Notes: generated by a model not told the origin, from the letters alone. Numbered from the stretch's first letter, positions 1-10,829 are shown. The stretch: 64,000 nt of DNA from Caballeronia grimmiae (GCF_000698555.1 NZ_JFHE01000001.1:62001-126000); one strand, 5' to 3'. Program-made: numbers and translations.

Positions 1-347
1 TGATTCAGGGCGGCGGCTATAACACGAGCTTCGCGGAGAAGCCGACCCGCGCACCGATTCCGCTCGAAAGCCGCAGCGGCCTGAAGAACGCCACCGGCAC
101 GATCGCGATGGCGCGCACCAGCAACCCGGACTCGGCCACGGCCCAATTCTTCATCAATACGGTCGATAATGCGGGCCTCGACTATCCGAACCCGGACGGC
201 AACGGTTATGCCGTGTTCGGCAAGGTCGTCGCGGGCATGGATGTCGTGAAGAAGATCGAAGGCAGCCCGACCACCACGCGCGGCCCGATGGCCGACGTGC
301 CGCAGAAGCCGACCGTGATCGAGTCGGCGACCGTGGTCTCGCAGTAA
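1..347 (+). CDS. ppiA: Peptidyl-prolyl cis-trans isomerase, cyclophilin type (5' truncated by window edge)
   Basis: The C-terminal 114 codons or so of a cyclophilin are visible; codons read in frame from base 3 and stop at 345-347. Cyclophilin core motifs are present: IQGGG near the start, then [17 protein letters not shown] and the [14 protein letters not shown] block. The family catalyses cis-trans isomerisation of prolyl bonds. The 5' part, including any signal peptide, is outside the window, so periplasmic (PpiA) placement is inferred from position: it lies directly upstream of the compact cytoplasmic paralogue ppiB, a tandem pair common in this bacterial group. The two proteins differ enough that this is not a recent duplication. 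Confidence 0.9.
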   Translation, partial: IQGGGYNTSFAEKPTRAPIPLESRSGLKNATGTIAMARTSNPDSATAQFFINTVDNAGLDYPNPDGNGYAVFGKVVAGMDVVKKIEGSPTTTRGPMADVPQKPTVIESATVVSQ

Positions 348-414
348 CGCGAATATCCTGGCGGCGTGCCCTCGCGCGCCGCCCAACTACAACCGAACAC
401 ACCGGAGAAATCAC

Positions 415-906
415 ATGGTCGAACTGCATACGAACCACGGCGTCATCAAGCTCGAACTCGACGCCGAGAAAGCGCCGAAGACGGTCGAGAACTTCCTCAA
501 CTACGTGAAGAAGGGCCACTACGACAACACGGTGTTCCATCGCGTCATCGACGGCTTCATGATTCAGGGCGGCGGCTTCGAGCCGGGCATGAACCAGAAG
601 CCGACGGACGCGCCGATCAACAACGAAGCGAACAACGGCCTCACGAACGACAACGGCACGATCGCGATGGCGCGCACCAACGATCCGCACTCGGCGACCG
701 CGCAGTTCTTCATCAACGTGAAGGACAACGACTTCCTGAACCACTCGTCGCCGACGCCGCAGGGCTGGGGCTACACCGTCTTCGGCAAGGTCGTCGAAGG
801 CATGGATGTCGTCGAGAAGATCAAGAAGGTCCGGACCGGCTCGAAGGGCTTCCATCAGGACGTGCCGGTCGATGACGTCGTGATCGAAAAGGCCGTCGTG
901 GTCTGA
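415..906 (+). CDS. ppiB: Peptidyl-prolyl cis-trans isomerase B (cyclophilin)
   Basis: A complete 163-residue single-domain cyclophilin, matching the usual length of cytoplasmic PpiB (about 164). It carries [32 protein letters not shown] and [16 protein letters not shown], which cover the active-site Arg, Phe and Gln positions of the fold. There is no signal peptide, so it should act in the cytosol on folding proteins. The ATG at 415 follows a GGAG Shine-Dalgarno at 404-407. It lies 67 bp after ppiA and only 11 bp before lpxH, so the three are probably one transcript. Confidence 0.95.
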   Translation: MVELHTNHGVIKLELDAEKAPKTVENFLNYVKKGHYDNTVFHRVIDGFMIQGGGFEPGMNQKPTDAPINNEANNGLTNDNGTIAMARTNDPHSATAQFFINVKDNDFLNHSSPTPQGWGYTVFGKVVEGMDVVEKIKKVRTGSKGFHQDVPVDDVVIEKAVVV

Positions 907-917
907 CTTCCCATCGC

Positions 918-1727
918 ATGATCGAGTCGAAGTCTTTCGGTCGCGAAACGGAACAGGAAGCAGCGGGCGCAGCGCATGACGCGCGCCCGCTGTTTTTCAT
1001 TTCGGACCTGCACCTGAGCGAGGCGATACCGAACACGGTCGCCGCGTTCGAGCATTTCATCGAGGTGACGGCGAACGAGGCCGACTCGGTTTTCATCCTC
1101 GGGGATCTTTTCGAATTCTGGATCGGCGACGACGTGCTCGATCCCGCCGTCACCGACGAGCGCGGCCGCTTTGCGCGCCGCATGACGAGGCTGCTGCACA
1201 CGCTGTCCGAGCGTGGCATCGCGCTTTACGTGATGCACGGCAATCGCGACTTTCTGCTGGGCAGGCGCTTCATGAAGGAAGCCGGCGCAATGCCGCTGCC
1301 CGATCCCTTCACGATGACCGCGTTCGGCACGCGCATCGTGCTCGCGCATGGCGACGCCCTCTGCACCGACGACACCGGTTATCAGCGCTTTCGCCGTTTC
1401 GCGCGCAACGGCATCGCGCAGCGCCTCTTTCTCGCGCTGCCGCTGAACACGCGGCTTGCAATCGGCCAGCGCATGAGAATGACGAGCGAAGGCGCGCGAA
1501 CGCACGAGGCATCGGCGAAATACGACGTGACGCGTCCCGCCGTCGCGTCGCTGTTCGGGCAGAGCCGCACGCATACGATGATTCACGGCCATACGCATCG
1601 CCCGGCGATGCATCGCGAAGCCGATGGCGTGCGCTGGGTGCTGCCCGACTGGGAACTCGATATCGATGAGCCGCGCGGCGGTTACCTGCGCGTCGACGCA
1701 AATGGCGTGCGCGCGCTGCCCCTATAA
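918..1727 (+). CDS. lpxH: UDP-2,3-diacylglucosamine diphosphatase LpxH
   Basis: A 269-residue calcineurin-like phosphoesterase that hydrolyses UDP-2,3-diacylglucosamine to lipid X and UMP in lipid A synthesis, at the inner face of the cytoplasmic membrane. Metal-site motifs are intact: SDLHLSE (Asp30, His32), [11 protein letters not shown] (Asp63), HGNRD (Asn109), LAHGD and a closing HGHTHRP. It is about 30 residues longer than the E. coli enzyme, mostly an N-terminal extension; the ATG at 918 has no clear Shine-Dalgarno, so a later start is possible. It sits 11 bp after ppiB and its stop overlaps the convergent cysE by 6 bp. Confidence 0.93.
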   Translation: MIESKSFGRETEQEAAGAAHDARPLFFISDLHLSEAIPNTVAAFEHFIEVTANEADSVFILGDLFEFWIGDDVLDPAVTDERGRFARRMTRLLHTLSERGIALYVMHGNRDFLLGRRFMKEAGAMPLPDPFTMTAFGTRIVLAHGDALCTDDTGYQRFRRFARNGIAQRLFLALPLNTRLAIGQRMRMTSEGARTHEASAKYDVTRPAVASLFGQSRTHTMIHGHTHRPAMHREADGVRWVLPDWELDIDEPRGGYLRVDANGVRALPL

Positions 1728-2516
1728 CTGACGCTCGACGCCGCGCGTTTCGCCGTCCATCGCTGAGCACATGCGCTTCAGGTCGACGAGCGTCGCGCCA
1801 TCCACCCCGTCCACGCCATGCAGCGCCTCCACGCGCGCGCCGAGCCGCTCCAGCGCGGCGACGATTTCATCGGTGCGCAGCGACTGCTTCGAAGCGTGAT
1901 CGATCAGGCCGTGAATCGCGAGAGACACCGGATCGTCCGCGTTCGGCGTGATGCCGTAGGCGCAGAAGCCGTCGCGGGCATCGGTCTTGGGCTTCGGCAC
2001 TGCGGGCATCACGATGCGCGCCGGATTGCCGACCGCCGTGCCGCCCGCCGGCACCGGCTTCACGACGACCGCGTTCGAACCGATCTTCGCATTCGCGCCG
2101 ACGGTAAAGCTGCCGAGCACCTTCGCGCCCGCGCCGACGATCACGCCGCGCTCGAGCGTCGGATGCCGCTTTGCCCCGCGCGTGAGCGACGTCCCGCCGA
2201 GCGTGACGCCCTGATAGATCGTGCAGTCGTCGCCGATTTCCGCCGTTTCGCCGATCACCACGCCCATGCCGTGATCGATGAACACGCGCCGTCCGAGCGT
2301 CGCGCCCGGATGAATTTCGATGCCGGTCAGAAAGCGCCCCATCTGCGATACGACGCGCCCCGACCAGCGCCAGCCGCGCCGCCAGCACGCGTTCGCGAAG
2401 CGATGCAGCACGATCGCATGCAGTCCCGGATAACACGTGACCACTTCGAGCACACTGCGTGCGGCGGGATCGCGCTCGCGGATGGCGGCAATGTCTTCGC
2501 GGATTCGGTCGAACAT
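1722..2516 (-). CDS. cysE: Serine O-acetyltransferase
   Basis: A 264-residue left-handed beta-helix acyltransferase that makes O-acetylserine from serine and acetyl-CoA, the first step of cysteine synthesis. The N-terminal SATase helical domain is followed by hexapeptide repeats containing [31 protein letters not shown] and [18 protein letters not shown], including the catalytic His of the DHG motif. Length is close to E. coli CysE (273). It converges on lpxH with a 6-bp overlap of the 3' ends and follows trmJ in the same direction after 148 bp. Confidence 0.94.
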   Translation of the reverse strand: MFDRIREDIAAIRERDPAARSVLEVVTCYPGLHAIVLHRFANACWRRGWRWSGRVVSQMGRFLTGIEIHPGATLGRRVFIDHGMGVVIGETAEIGDDCTIYQGVTLGGTSLTRGAKRHPTLERGVIVGAGAKVLGSFTVGANAKIGSNAVVVKPVPAGGTAVGNPARIVMPAVPKPKTDARDGFCAYGITPNADDPVSLAIHGLIDHASKQSLRTDEIVAALERLGARVEALHGVDGVDGATLVDLKRMCSAMDGETRGVERQL

Positions 2517-2664
2517 GTCGGACTCTCGGTCGGGGGAAGGGGCGCTGCTGCGCCGGTGGCTTAAGCAGATTTAGCGCAATGCTTATATCGGCATGCCGTT
2601 TTCGCCGATTGTAGGACGAGCGCGCGAACCGCGCCCGATGCCCCCGCTGACAGCGCGGTTTGCC

Positions 2665-3435
2665 TCAGTCCTTGTTCGTCCGCAAGAGAATGTGTTTCGC
2701 GATGCCGCGCAGGATGTTCACTTCCTCGTGTTCCAGCCCCGAGCGCGCGAACAGCCGCCGCACGCGCGACATCAGCTTCTTGGGATTGGCGGGATCGAGA
2801 AAGTCCAGCGCAACGAGCGCCTCTTCGAGGTGCGCGTACATGCCCTCGATTTCATCGCTCGATGCGCTCTGCTGCGCCGTCGCCGCGACCGACGGCGCAG
2901 GCGCGGCATCCTGAAACGCGATGCGCAGTTCGTAGGCGAGCACCTGCACCGCTTGCGCGAGATTCAGCGAGCTATATGCCGGATTGGCCGGGATGTGCGC
3001 CAGCGCGCTGCATCGCTCGACATCGGCGTTCGAGAGGCCCGTGCGCTCGTTGCCGAACACGAGGGCGATGTCGCCGTGCCGCACGAATTCATGCGCGCGC
3101 TGCGCGACGGCTCGCGGCGGCATGTGCGGCGGCCCGTATTCGCGCGTGCGCGCCGTCAGCGCCACGGACCAGCGCACGCCGACGAGCGCTTCCGCGAGCG
3201 TATCGACGACCTGCGCGCCAGCGAGGACATCGTCGGCGCCGCTCGCCATCGCGATGGCTTCCGGCTCGTTCTTGACGTCCGCGACGCGCGGCGCGACGAG
3301 CACGAGGCGCGAGAAGCCCATCGTCTTGAGCGCGCGCGCCGCTGCGCCGACATTGCCCGGATGACTCGGCTCGACGAGGATGAACCGCGTGGACGTGAAG
3401 CCGCCGGCGGGAGAAGAAAGTTGATTGGAGTCCAA
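2665..3435 (-). CDS. trmJ: tRNA (cytidine/uridine-2'-O)-methyltransferase TrmJ
   Basis: A 256-residue SPOUT-superfamily 2'-O-methyltransferase that modifies position 32 of several tRNAs using SAM. The trefoil-knot motifs are visible: FILVEPSHPGNVGAAARALK near residue 17 (motif 1), IALVFGNERTGLSN (motif 2) and NPAYSSLNLAQAVQVLAYEL (motif 3), followed by a helical C-terminal tail. It is divergent from suhB, the same neighbour pair as trmJ/suhB in E. coli, which supports the assignment. Confidence 0.93.
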   Translation of the reverse strand: MDSNQLSSPAGGFTSTRFILVEPSHPGNVGAAARALKTMGFSRLVLVAPRVADVKNEPEAIAMASGADDVLAGAQVVDTLAEALVGVRWSVALTARTREYGPPHMPPRAVAQRAHEFVRHGDIALVFGNERTGLSNADVERCSALAHIPANPAYSSLNLAQAVQVLAYELRIAFQDAAPAPSVAATAQQSASSDEIEGMYAHLEEALVALDFLDPANPKKLMSRVRRLFARSGLEHEEVNILRGIAKHILLRTNKD

Positions 3436-3493
3436 GGCGCGGATTCTGCTGAAGGGTTGCGAGAAAACTGAAGCGGGGAATCGGCTATCTTAT

Positions 3494-3542
3494 CCCGAAG
3501 CCCGGCCGCCGCTCGCGGCAATCGGAAACATCCGGCTTCGGG
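3494..3542. repeat. 9-bp inverted repeat in the trmJ/suhB divergent region
   Basis: CCCGAAGCC at 3494-3502 is matched by its exact reverse complement GGCTTCGGG at 3534-3542, 31 bp apart. It sits between the divergent trmJ and suhB starts and directly abuts a TAAAAT at 3543-3548 that could be a -10 element for suhB. A regulator site or a transcript hairpin are both possible; there is no T-run to make it a terminator. Confidence 0.35.
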
Positions 3543-3687
3543 TAAAATGCTCCGTTCGCGCCGTGACCGCGTAGTGGTCCGCGAGCGCCCCGCTCTTATT
3601 CAATTCGTCTTTCGTCGACATAGTCGTTGTCGCCAACTTCATCGCCCGCGCCATTGCAACGCACGCGGCGGTCAAAGGATTTCGCTC

Positions 3688-4491
3688 ATGCAACCGATGC
3701 TCAATATCGCTGTCAAGGCCGCGCGCCGCGCCGGACAGATCATCAACCGCGCGTCGCTCGACCTGGATCGACTCCAGGTCAGCAAGAAGCAGCACAACGA
3801 CTTCGTGACGGAAGTCGACAAGGCGTCCGAAGCCGCGATCATCGAAACGCTGCGCACCGCCTTTCCCGATCATTCGATCCTCGCCGAAGAATCCGGCGCG
3901 GACGAACGCGAGTCCGAGTACCAGTGGATCATCGATCCGCTCGACGGCACCACCAATTTCATCCACGGCTTTCCGTATTACTGCGTGTCGATCGCGCTCG
4001 TGCACCGGGGCATCCCGACGCAGGCCGTCGTCTACGATCCGACGCGCAACGATCTCTTCACCGCATCGCGCGGGCGCGGCGCGTATCTGAACGAGCGGCG
4101 CATTCGCGTCGGCAAGCTCGATCGTCTGTCGGACGCGCTCATCGGCACCGGCTTTCCGTTCCGCGATGGCCAGGGCCTCAACGCCTACATGCGCCTCTTC
4201 AGCGAAATGACGCTGTCGTGCGCCGGTCTGCGCCGCCCCGGCGCCGCCGCGCTGGATCTCGCAAACGTCGCGGCTGGACGCCTCGACGGCTTCTTCGAGC
4301 AAGGCATCCATCCGTGGGACGTCGCGGCGGGCAGCCTGATCGTGACCGAAGCGGGCGGGCTGGTCGGCAACTACACGGGCGAATCGGACTTCCTGTTCAA
4401 GAACGAGATCGTCGCGGCGAACCCAAAGGTCTACGCGCAGATGGTCAAGATTCTCGACATGTACTCGCGCACGCGTCTGACGGGCGAATAA
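3688..4491 (+). CDS. suhB: Inositol-1-monophosphatase family protein SuhB
   Basis: 267 residues from the ATG at 3688, exactly the E. coli SuhB length; an AAAGGA Shine-Dalgarno at 3674-3679 supports this start over an upstream in-frame ATG at 3547. The metal-binding motifs of the inositol monophosphatase fold are intact: EES near residue 68, [16 protein letters not shown] and [15 protein letters not shown]. In E. coli the protein hydrolyses inositol phosphate and also joins the NusA-containing ribosomal-RNA antitermination complex; which role matters here is not visible. It is divergent from trmJ. Confidence 0.94.
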   Translation: MQPMLNIAVKAARRAGQIINRASLDLDRLQVSKKQHNDFVTEVDKASEAAIIETLRTAFPDHSILAEESGADERESEYQWIIDPLDGTTNFIHGFPYYCVSIALVHRGIPTQAVVYDPTRNDLFTASRGRGAYLNERRIRVGKLDRLSDALIGTGFPFRDGQGLNAYMRLFSEMTLSCAGLRRPGAAALDLANVAAGRLDGFFEQGIHPWDVAAGSLIVTEAGGLVGNYTGESDFLFKNEIVAANPKVYAQMVKILDMYSRTRLTGE

Positions 4492-4502
4492 CACCGCTTC
4501 AC

Positions 4503-4521
4503 GGGGCGCCGGGCGCGCCCC
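4503..4521. other. GC-rich hairpin after suhB
   Basis: GGGGCGC (4503-4509) pairs with GCGCCCC (4515-4521) around a 5-base loop, 11 bp after the suhB stop. There is no T-run behind it, so it is not a canonical intrinsic terminator; it may stabilise the 3' end of the suhB message. Confidence 0.35.
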
Positions 4522-4660
4522 ATGCTCCAATCGGCGCGCTGCTTCACGCCTGACGCAGCGCCGTCCGCTGTCCGCTTCCCGTACTTGCCCGCTCGATGCA
4601 AGACCGTCGCACGTTCTGCCGTTCCGCTCTTGCTCGCCGCGCCCCAGCCTCCCGCCCGAC

Positions 4661-5959
4661 ATGAAAAAAGGCTTCTACACGATCATCGCCGCGCAATTCG
4701 TTTCGTCGCTCGCCGATAACGCGCTTCTCATCGCGGCCATCGCGATGCTCGCCGTCGTGCAATCGGCGCCGTGGGTCACGCCGCTGCTGCAAATCTTCTT
4801 CACGATCTCGTACGTAGTGCTCGCGCCCTTCGTCGGTGCATTCGCCGACGCCCTGCAGAAGCGCCACGTGATGTTCATCTCCAACGCGCTCAAGGCGGGC
4901 GGCTGCGCGCTGATGATCGCGGGCGTGCATCCGATGATCGCGTATGGCGTGGTCGGCCTCGGCGCGGCAGCATATTCGCCCGCCAAGTACGGCATCCTCA
5001 CCGAGCTGCTGCCGCCCGAGAAGCTGATTCCGGCGAACGCGTGGCTCGAATCGGCGACAGTCGGCTCGACCATTCTCGGCACCGTGATCGGCGGCGCGCT
5101 CGTGAGTCAGGTCGTCGGCCGCTGGGTCGAGCATGCGCACGTGCCGTTCGTGAGCACCGCCGCGCACGCCGCGATGTTTGCCGTGATGGTGATCTACGCG
5201 TCGGCGGCGGTCATCAATGCATTCATCCCCGATACGGGCGCGCGCTATCCGAACCTGCTCATGCAGCCGACGCGACTCGTCCACGATTTCTCCCACTGCT
5301 TCAAGGTGCTGTGGCGCGACAAGCTCGCGCAGATCGCGCTTTGGGTGACGACGCTGCTCTGGGGCGCAGCCGTCACGCTGCAACTGCTCGTGCTCAAGTG
5401 GGCCGACGCGAATCTCGGGCTGTCGCTGTCGAAGGCGGCGGTGCTGCAGGGCGTGACGGGCGTGGGCATTGCGCTGGGCGCAGCGGCGGCGTCGGCGTGG
5501 ATCGTGCTGCGGCAGTCGCTCAAGGTGTTGCCGGTCGGCGTGCTGATCGGCGCAGTCGCGGTGGCGATGGCCTTCTACAACAAAGACCTGTTTCCGTCGG
5601 GTGCAGGCGTGCATGCCGGGCCGGTGTTCATGCCCGCGTACATTCTGATGGCCTATCCGCTGATGATCGCGCTCGGCGGCCTGTCGGGCTTCTTCATCGT
5701 GCCGATGAACGCGATCCTTCAACATCGCGGCGCGACGCTGCTTTCCGCGGGCCATTCGATCGCGGTGCAGAACTTCAATCAGAACCTCGCCGTGCTCGCG
5801 ATGCTCGGCTCCTACGCGCTGCTGCTGACGGAAAAGGTGCCGGTGCAGTGGATCATCGTTATTTTCGGCGTGTTCGTCTGCGGCATGATGGCGCTGGCGA
5901 TGCGCCGCCACACGCAGAACGAACGCGAAGTCAACCTGGGCGCGCTCGCCGAGGAATGA
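4661..5959 (+). CDS. lplT: LplT-like lysophospholipid transporter (MFS)
   Basis: A 432-residue major-facilitator protein with about 12 hydrophobic segments, starting FYTIIAAQFVSSLADNALLI, which resembles the LplT N-terminus, and containing GLGAAAYSPAKYGILTELLP. LplT flips lysophospholipids such as 2-acyl-glycerophosphoethanolamine across the inner membrane for re-acylation. In E. coli it is next to aas; no acyltransferase neighbour is seen here, so the partner must be elsewhere or fused in another gene. Strongly recognised as the family; substrate is inferred. Confidence 0.82.
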   Translation: MKKGFYTIIAAQFVSSLADNALLIAAIAMLAVVQSAPWVTPLLQIFFTISYVVLAPFVGAFADALQKRHVMFISNALKAGGCALMIAGVHPMIAYGVVGLGAAAYSPAKYGILTELLPPEKLIPANAWLESATVGSTILGTVIGGALVSQVVGRWVEHAHVPFVSTAAHAAMFAVMVIYASAAVINAFIPDTGARYPNLLMQPTRLVHDFSHCFKVLWRDKLAQIALWVTTLLWGAAVTLQLLVLKWADANLGLSLSKAAVLQGVTGVGIALGAAAASAWIVLRQSLKVLPVGVLIGAVAVAMAFYNKDLFPSGAGVHAGPVFMPAYILMAYPLMIALGGLSGFFIVPMNAILQHRGATLLSAGHSIAVQNFNQNLAVLAMLGSYALLLTEKVPVQWIIVIFGVFVCGMMALAMRRHTQNEREVNLGALAEE

Positions 5960-6147
5960 AGCTTGCTTCGACCTGATATCGGTTCATCGCCTCGGGCCGC
6001 CCGATTCGCGACAGAGGGAGGGAACGATGGCGGACGAGTCGAAGTCGTAACAGCAGTGAACGAGAGGATGAATCAGCGCATGATGCGCAGGCAGCGCGCG
6101 ATTGAATGCGCTGCCATTCTTCGGCACGTCAATAAAGGAGCATGAAA

Positions 6148-6516
6148 ATGGGATTGTTCACACGTTCGACGCTCGATAGCAAAATCAATGGCGCAGCCGA
6201 CGTCGGCCAGCGCGCGGTGCGCGGGGCGAGCGATGTCGTCGATTCGGCCAGCGACCAGTTGCGCAGCTTTCTCGATGAGCTGGAGGATTCGCTCCACAGC
6301 GCGAAGGACATCGACTCCGACAAGCTGCGCAAGCAATTGCAATCGAAGCTGAAGTACGCGCGCTCGCAAATGGACGGCGCGGGTTCGGCGATTACCGACC
6401 GCTTCGGCAATGCAGCCGGCTACGCCGATGAGTTCGTGCACGACAGGCCGTGGCACACGCTCGGCGCCGTCGCGGGGCTTGCGCTCCTGATCGGTTTTCT
6501 GGCGGGCCGCGCCTGA
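6148..6516 (+). CDS. DUF883 (ElaB/YqjD)-type membrane-anchored protein
   Basis: 122 residues from the ATG at 6148, which lies 7 bp after an AAAGGAG Shine-Dalgarno (6134-6140); an in-frame ATG at 6142 is too close to it. The middle is a charged amphipathic helix (SDQLRSFLDELEDSLHSAKD) and the end is a short glycine-containing membrane segment, LGAVAGLALLIGFLAGRA. This is the architecture of ElaB/YqjD proteins, which in E. coli anchor ribosomes to the inner membrane in stationary phase; that function is inferred only. It stands alone, 188 bp from its upstream neighbour. Confidence 0.8.
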   Translation: MGLFTRSTLDSKINGAADVGQRAVRGASDVVDSASDQLRSFLDELEDSLHSAKDIDSDKLRKQLQSKLKYARSQMDGAGSAITDRFGNAAGYADEFVHDRPWHTLGAVAGLALLIGFLAGRA

Positions 6517-6703
6517 TCGCAGCGGCGCTCGACTGTCACATGCCGGGGTCATCGTTCGATGGCCCCGCTTCGCTTCGCGATTCGGCCTATCCCTCCTGGC
6601 CGCCTCCTTCCCCCAACCCCGACAGGTTAAACTCTTGCACTATTCGCTGACCCGCGGCTGAACGCACGCCGCGTTCGGTCCATTCGCTTTTACCGCACGC
6701 AAG

Positions 6704-9409
6704 ATGGGCAATCACACGGCAACTCCCGACTCTCTTCCGGCATCGGCCGCACCCGCGCTTGCTGCGGATTTCTCGCAGCACACGCCGATGATGCAGCAAT
6801 ACCTTCGCATCAAGGCGGATCATCCCGGCACGCTCGTTTTCTATCGCATGGGCGATTTTTACGAGCTGTTCTTCGATGACGCCGAGAAAGCCTCGCGCCT
6901 GCTCGATCTCACGCTGACGCAGCGCGGCGCATCGGGCGGCAATCCGATCCGCATGGCGGGCGTGCCGCATCATTCGTGCGAGCAGTATCTGGCCAAGCTG
7001 GTGAAGCTCGGCGAATCCGTCGCGATTTGCGAGCAGATTGGCGATCCGGCCACGTCGAAGGGACCGGTCGAGCGCAAGGTCGTGCGGGTGGTGACGCCCG
7101 GCACGCTGACCGACGCGGCGCTTCTCTCCGACAAAAACGATGTCTACCTGCTCGCGCTCTGCCCCACGCATAACCGTCGCGGCGTGGCGACGAACGTCGG
7201 CCTCGCGTGGCTCAATCTGGCGAGCGGTGCGCTGAGACTCGCGGAAGTCGCGCCCGAGCAAGTGGCAGCGGCGCTGGAGCGCATCCGCCCGTCGGAGACG
7301 CTCATCGCGGATACTGTCGTCGACGTTCAGGCGAATTTCGGCGTCCCGACGCTCGCTGCCACCACGCGTGTGCCCGCCTGGCACTTCGATGTCGGCTCGG
7401 GCGCGGCGCGGCTTCGCGAACAGCTGGACGTCGCGAGCCTCGACGGTTTCGGCGGCGATTCGCTCACGTGCGCGTGCGGCGCGGCGGGCGCGCTGCTGCT
7501 CTACGCGGCGGCGACGCAAGGTCAGCAGTTGCGCCATGTGCGCAGCCTGAAGGTCGAATATGAATCGGAGTACATCGGGCTCGATCCCGCAACGCGGCGC
7601 AATCTCGAACTGACCGAGACGCTGCGCGGCACGGAATCGCCCACGCTTTTTTCGCTGCTCGACACCTGCGCGACGACGATGGGCAGCCGCCTTTTGCGGC
7701 ACTGGCTGCATCATCCGCCGCGCGATGCGTCGGTCGCGCAAGCACGCCAGCACGCGATCGGCGCGCTGCTCGATGCGCCGTCATCGACGGGTCTCGACGC
7801 TTTGCGCACCGCGTTGCGCAAGATTTCCGACATCGAGCGCATTACCGGACGGCTCGCGCTACTGTCGGCGCGTCCACGCGATCTGTCGTGCCTGCGCGAT
7901 ACGTTCGCCGCCCTGCCCGATCTTCAGGCGATCGTCGCCGCGCTGCCCGCGCAACCGGCTGCGCTCACGCGCATCGGCGCGGCGCTCGAACCGCCTGGCG
8001 AATGCCTGCATCTGCTCACGAGCGCCATCGCGCCGGAGCCGGCGGCACTGATTCGCGACGGCGGCGTGATTGCGCGCGGCTACGATGCCGATCTCGACGA
8101 GCTGCGCGACATCTCCGAGAACTGCGATCAGTTCCTGATCGATCTCGAAGCGCGCGAGCGCACGCGCACGGGCATCAGCAACTTGCGCGTCGAATACAAC
8201 AAGGTGCACGGCTTCTATATCGAGGTCACGCGCGGGCAGACCGACAAGGTGCCGGACGATTATCGCCGCCGTCAGACGCTCAAGAACGCCGAACGCTACA
8301 TCACGCCGGAACTGAAGGCGTTCGAAGATAAGGCGCTCTCCGCGCAGGAGCGCGCGCTTGCCCGCGAACGCGCGCTGTACGATGCGCTGCTTCAGAACCT
8401 GCTGCCGTTCCTCGCGGATTGCCAGCGCGTCGCGAGCGCGCTCGCCGAACTGGATCTGCTCGGCGCGCTTGCGGAACGCGCCCGCGCACTCGACTGGGTC
8501 GCGCCGGAGTTCGCCGCCGATGCGGGCATCGATATCGAACAGGGACGGCATCCGGTTGTCGAGGCGCAGGTGGAGCAGTTCATCGCCAACGACTGCTGCC
8601 TGAGCGACGAGCGCAAGCTGTTGCTCATTACCGGCCCGAACATGGGCGGCAAGTCCACGTTCATGCGGCAGACTGCGCTGATCGCGCTGCTGGCGTATGT
8701 CGGCAGCTACGTGCCGGCGAAGCGCGCGCGCTTCGGCAAGCTCGACCGCATCTTCACGCGCATCGGCGCAGCGGACGATCTCGCGGGCGGCCGCTCCACC
8801 TTCATGGTCGAGATGACCGAAGCTGCCGCCATCCTGAACGATGCGAGCTCATCGAGCCTCGTGCTCATGGATGAAATCGGCCGCGGCACGTCCACGTTCG
8901 ACGGCCTCGCGCTCGCGTGGGCCATCGCGCGGCATCTGCTGTCGCACAATCACTGCTACACGCTGTTCGCCACGCATTATTTCGAGCTGACGCAACTGCC
9001 GGCAGAGTTCGCCCAGGCGGCGAACGTGCATCTTTCGGCGGTGGAGCACGATCACGGCATCGTGTTCCTGCATGCCGTCAGCGAAGGCCCGGCGAATCAG
9101 AGCTACGGCTTGCAGGTCGCGCAGTTGGCGGGCGTGCCGGCAGCGGTGATCCGCGCGGCGCGCAAGCATCTCGTGCATCTGGAACAGCAGTCGATCGGCC
9201 AGCCGACCGCGCAGTTCGATCTCTTCGCGAGCCCGCCGTACGCATTCGAAGATGCGGCCGACGAGCCCGCCCAAGCCGATGCGCCGGAGCATCCCGCGCT
9301 GGAAAAGCTGCGTGCGCTCGATCCGAACGATCTGCGTCCGCGCGACGCACTCGATCTGCTCTACGAACTGCATGAACTGGCGAAGTCCGTGCCGGATGCA
9401 TCGCGATGA
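6704..9409 (+). CDS. mutS: DNA mismatch repair protein MutS
   Basis: A 901-residue MutS that recognises mismatches and starts methyl-directed repair with MutL. The mismatch-contacting motif [10 protein letters not shown] is near residue 49; the ATPase domain carries the Walker [14 protein letters not shown] near residue 644, then [16 protein letters not shown] (Walker B) and FATHYFEL. Length exceeds E. coli MutS (853), mainly through an N-terminal extension and a C-terminal segment that keeps the tetramerisation region ending in [14 protein letters not shown]. The 3' end overlaps the start of the next gene by 14 bp. Confidence 0.97.
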   Translation: MGNHTATPDSLPASAAPALAADFSQHTPMMQQYLRIKADHPGTLVFYRMGDFYELFFDDAEKASRLLDLTLTQRGASGGNPIRMAGVPHHSCEQYLAKLVKLGESVAICEQIGDPATSKGPVERKVVRVVTPGTLTDAALLSDKNDVYLLALCPTHNRRGVATNVGLAWLNLASGALRLAEVAPEQVAAALERIRPSETLIADTVVDVQANFGVPTLAATTRVPAWHFDVGSGAARLREQLDVASLDGFGGDSLTCACGAAGALLLYAAATQGQQLRHVRSLKVEYESEYIGLDPATRRNLELTETLRGTESPTLFSLLDTCATTMGSRLLRHWLHHPPRDASVAQARQHAIGALLDAPSSTGLDALRTALRKISDIERITGRLALLSARPRDLSCLRDTFAALPDLQAIVAALPAQPAALTRIGAALEPPGECLHLLTSAIAPEPAALIRDGGVIARGYDADLDELRDISENCDQFLIDLEARERTRTGISNLRVEYNKVHGFYIEVTRGQTDKVPDDYRRRQTLKNAERYITPELKAFEDKALSAQERALARERALYDALLQNLLPFLADCQRVASALAELDLLGALAERARALDWVAPEFAADAGIDIEQGRHPVVEAQVEQFIANDCCLSDERKLLLITGPNMGGKSTFMRQTALIALLAYVGSYVPAKRARFGKLDRIFTRIGAADDLAGGRSTFMVEMTEAAAILNDASSSSLVLMDEIGRGTSTFDGLALAWAIARHLLSHNHCYTLFATHYFELTQLPAEFAQAANVHLSAVEHDHGIVFLHAVSEGPANQSYGLQVAQLAGVPAAVIRAARKHLVHLEQQSIGQPTAQFDLFASPPYAFEDAADEPAQADAPEHPALEKLRALDPNDLRPRDALDLLYELHELAKSVPDASR

Positions 9410-10757
9410 GCGCAACGCTCCGCGCGCGGTGACGCGCAGCCGGTCGCGCATCGCGAGCGCGACGGTGCGCGCCATGCTGACGACGCTGCTGTTCGCCATA
9501 TGCCCGATCACCCATGCGCAGGACGGCGACCCGCTCACGTTCGCCGTCATCGCCGATGCGCTCGCCCGCCCCGCCGACGAAGCGCCCGTTCGCCAGATGC
9601 TCGACGCCATCGGGCGCGATCGCGATATCGCGTTCATCGTCTACGACGGCAACGTGAAGGGCAGCGCAGAGGCGTGCCGCGACAGCATCTATCAGTCGCG
9701 CCGCGATGTGCTCGACGGCTCGCGCACGCCGCTCGTGCTGCTGCTAGGGCAACACGACTGGGCCGACTGCGGCCTCGCACATACCGCCGCCTACGATCCG
9801 GTCGAGCGGCTCGATTTCGTGCGCCAGCTTTTCTTCGCGGACGCCAATTCGCTCGGGCAACAGCCGCTCGCGCTATCGCGTGAAAGCGACGTCGCGCGCT
9901 TTCGGTCGTTTCGTGAAATCGTGCGGTGGCAGGCGCAAGGCGTGGCGTTCATCGGCCTCAATGCGCCGAGTCCGAACAATCACTATCTGACCGCGGGCGG
10001 GCGCAACGGCGAGTTCGAGGACCGCGCCGTCGCGACTTCGTTCTGGCTCGAACATGCGGCGGAATCCGCGCGGCGCTCGGGACTGCGCGCACTCGTCATC
10101 ATCCTTCAGGGCGACCCCGACTTCGCGCGTTACGAGCGGCGCGACCGCTTCGCGTGGCTGCGCTTCTCGCGCACGACCCCGCCGCGTGATGGCTTTCTGG
10201 AACTCAAGCGCAGTCTCGTGAAAGCGGCCGAGACGTTTCGCGGGCCGGTCATCGTGATTCATCGCACGGAGGCACCGGAGCCGAATGGCTTTCATATCGA
10301 TCAGCCGCTGCGCAACGACAAGGGCCTGACGGTGACGAACCTGACGCGCGTCGCGCTCGCGTTGAAGAAGCCGCAATCGCAATGGCTCGAAGTCTCCACC
10401 GATGCCGGATGGCGGCCGCCGTTTCGCTTGCGTGTGCGCGACGGACGGACCGTGCGCGATACACGCAGTGCGAACGAAGCCCGCAAGCGCGAGCCGGCCG
10501 ATCCGCAAGCTGATCCGTACGCAATACCGTATGGGTCGCCGTACTCCGCGCCGTACTCTGCGCCCGCATCGGGGCCGGCGGCGCCGTTGCATCACGATCT
10601 GCCCGACGCGTTGCCGCCTGCGCCATCGCTGATCCAGCCGGCGTCCGGTCTTCCGCCGATCCTCACGCCGCCGCAGGCGCTGCCGCCGATTTTGCCGACG
10701 CCGGCATCGAGCGTGCCTCCTACCGTCCCTGGCAATACGAACGGTCGCGCACAATAA
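9396..10757 (+). CDS. Exported protein resembling a metallophosphoesterase, metal motifs degenerate
   Basis: 453 residues from the ATG at 9396, overlapping mutS by 14 bp. The first 45 residues hold a basic stretch and the hydrophobic [16 protein letters not shown] with a likely signal-peptidase site; an internal ATG at 9474 is an alternative start. The body follows a calcineurin-like family whose members read roughly GDTP, HxGDxKSG, GDNEWTDC and HGDTH; here these are [21 protein letters not shown] and VIHRTEAP, so most metal ligands are changed. The last 90 residues are Pro/Ala/Ser-rich with Tyr-containing repeats ([12 protein letters not shown]). Probably a periplasmic non-enzymatic relative; function unknown. 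Confidence 0.7.
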   Translation: MHRDERNAPRAVTRSRSRIASATVRAMLTTLLFAICPITHAQDGDPLTFAVIADALARPADEAPVRQMLDAIGRDRDIAFIVYDGNVKGSAEACRDSIYQSRRDVLDGSRTPLVLLLGQHDWADCGLAHTAAYDPVERLDFVRQLFFADANSLGQQPLALSRESDVARFRSFREIVRWQAQGVAFIGLNAPSPNNHYLTAGGRNGEFEDRAVATSFWLEHAAESARRSGLRALVIILQGDPDFARYERRDRFAWLRFSRTTPPRDGFLELKRSLVKAAETFRGPVIVIHRTEAPEPNGFHIDQPLRNDKGLTVTNLTRVALALKKPQSQWLEVSTDAGWRPPFRLRVRDGRTVRDTRSANEARKREPADPQADPYAIPYGSPYSAPYSAPASGPAAPLHHDLPDALPPAPSLIQPASGLPPILTPPQALPPILPTPASSVPPTVPGNTNGRAQ

Positions 10758-10785
10758 AAAAGCGCAGCCTCGCGCTGCGCTTTTT
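10757..10785. terminator. Bidirectional intrinsic terminator
   Basis: A 12-bp perfect stem, AAAAAGCGCAGC (10757-10768) and GCTGCGCTTTTT (10774-10785), with a 5-base loop. A/T runs on both sides let it end both the mutS-downstream gene on the plus strand and slyD on the minus strand. Confidence 0.85.
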
Positions 10786-10829
10786 CTAACGACCGCCTGC
10801 TGCGTCCGATAGACGCTCAGTAAAGCCGC

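Noticed and set aside
1-906. The two cyclophilin genes as a recent tandem duplication
   Set aside because: They share only family motifs; spacing and sequence differ throughout.
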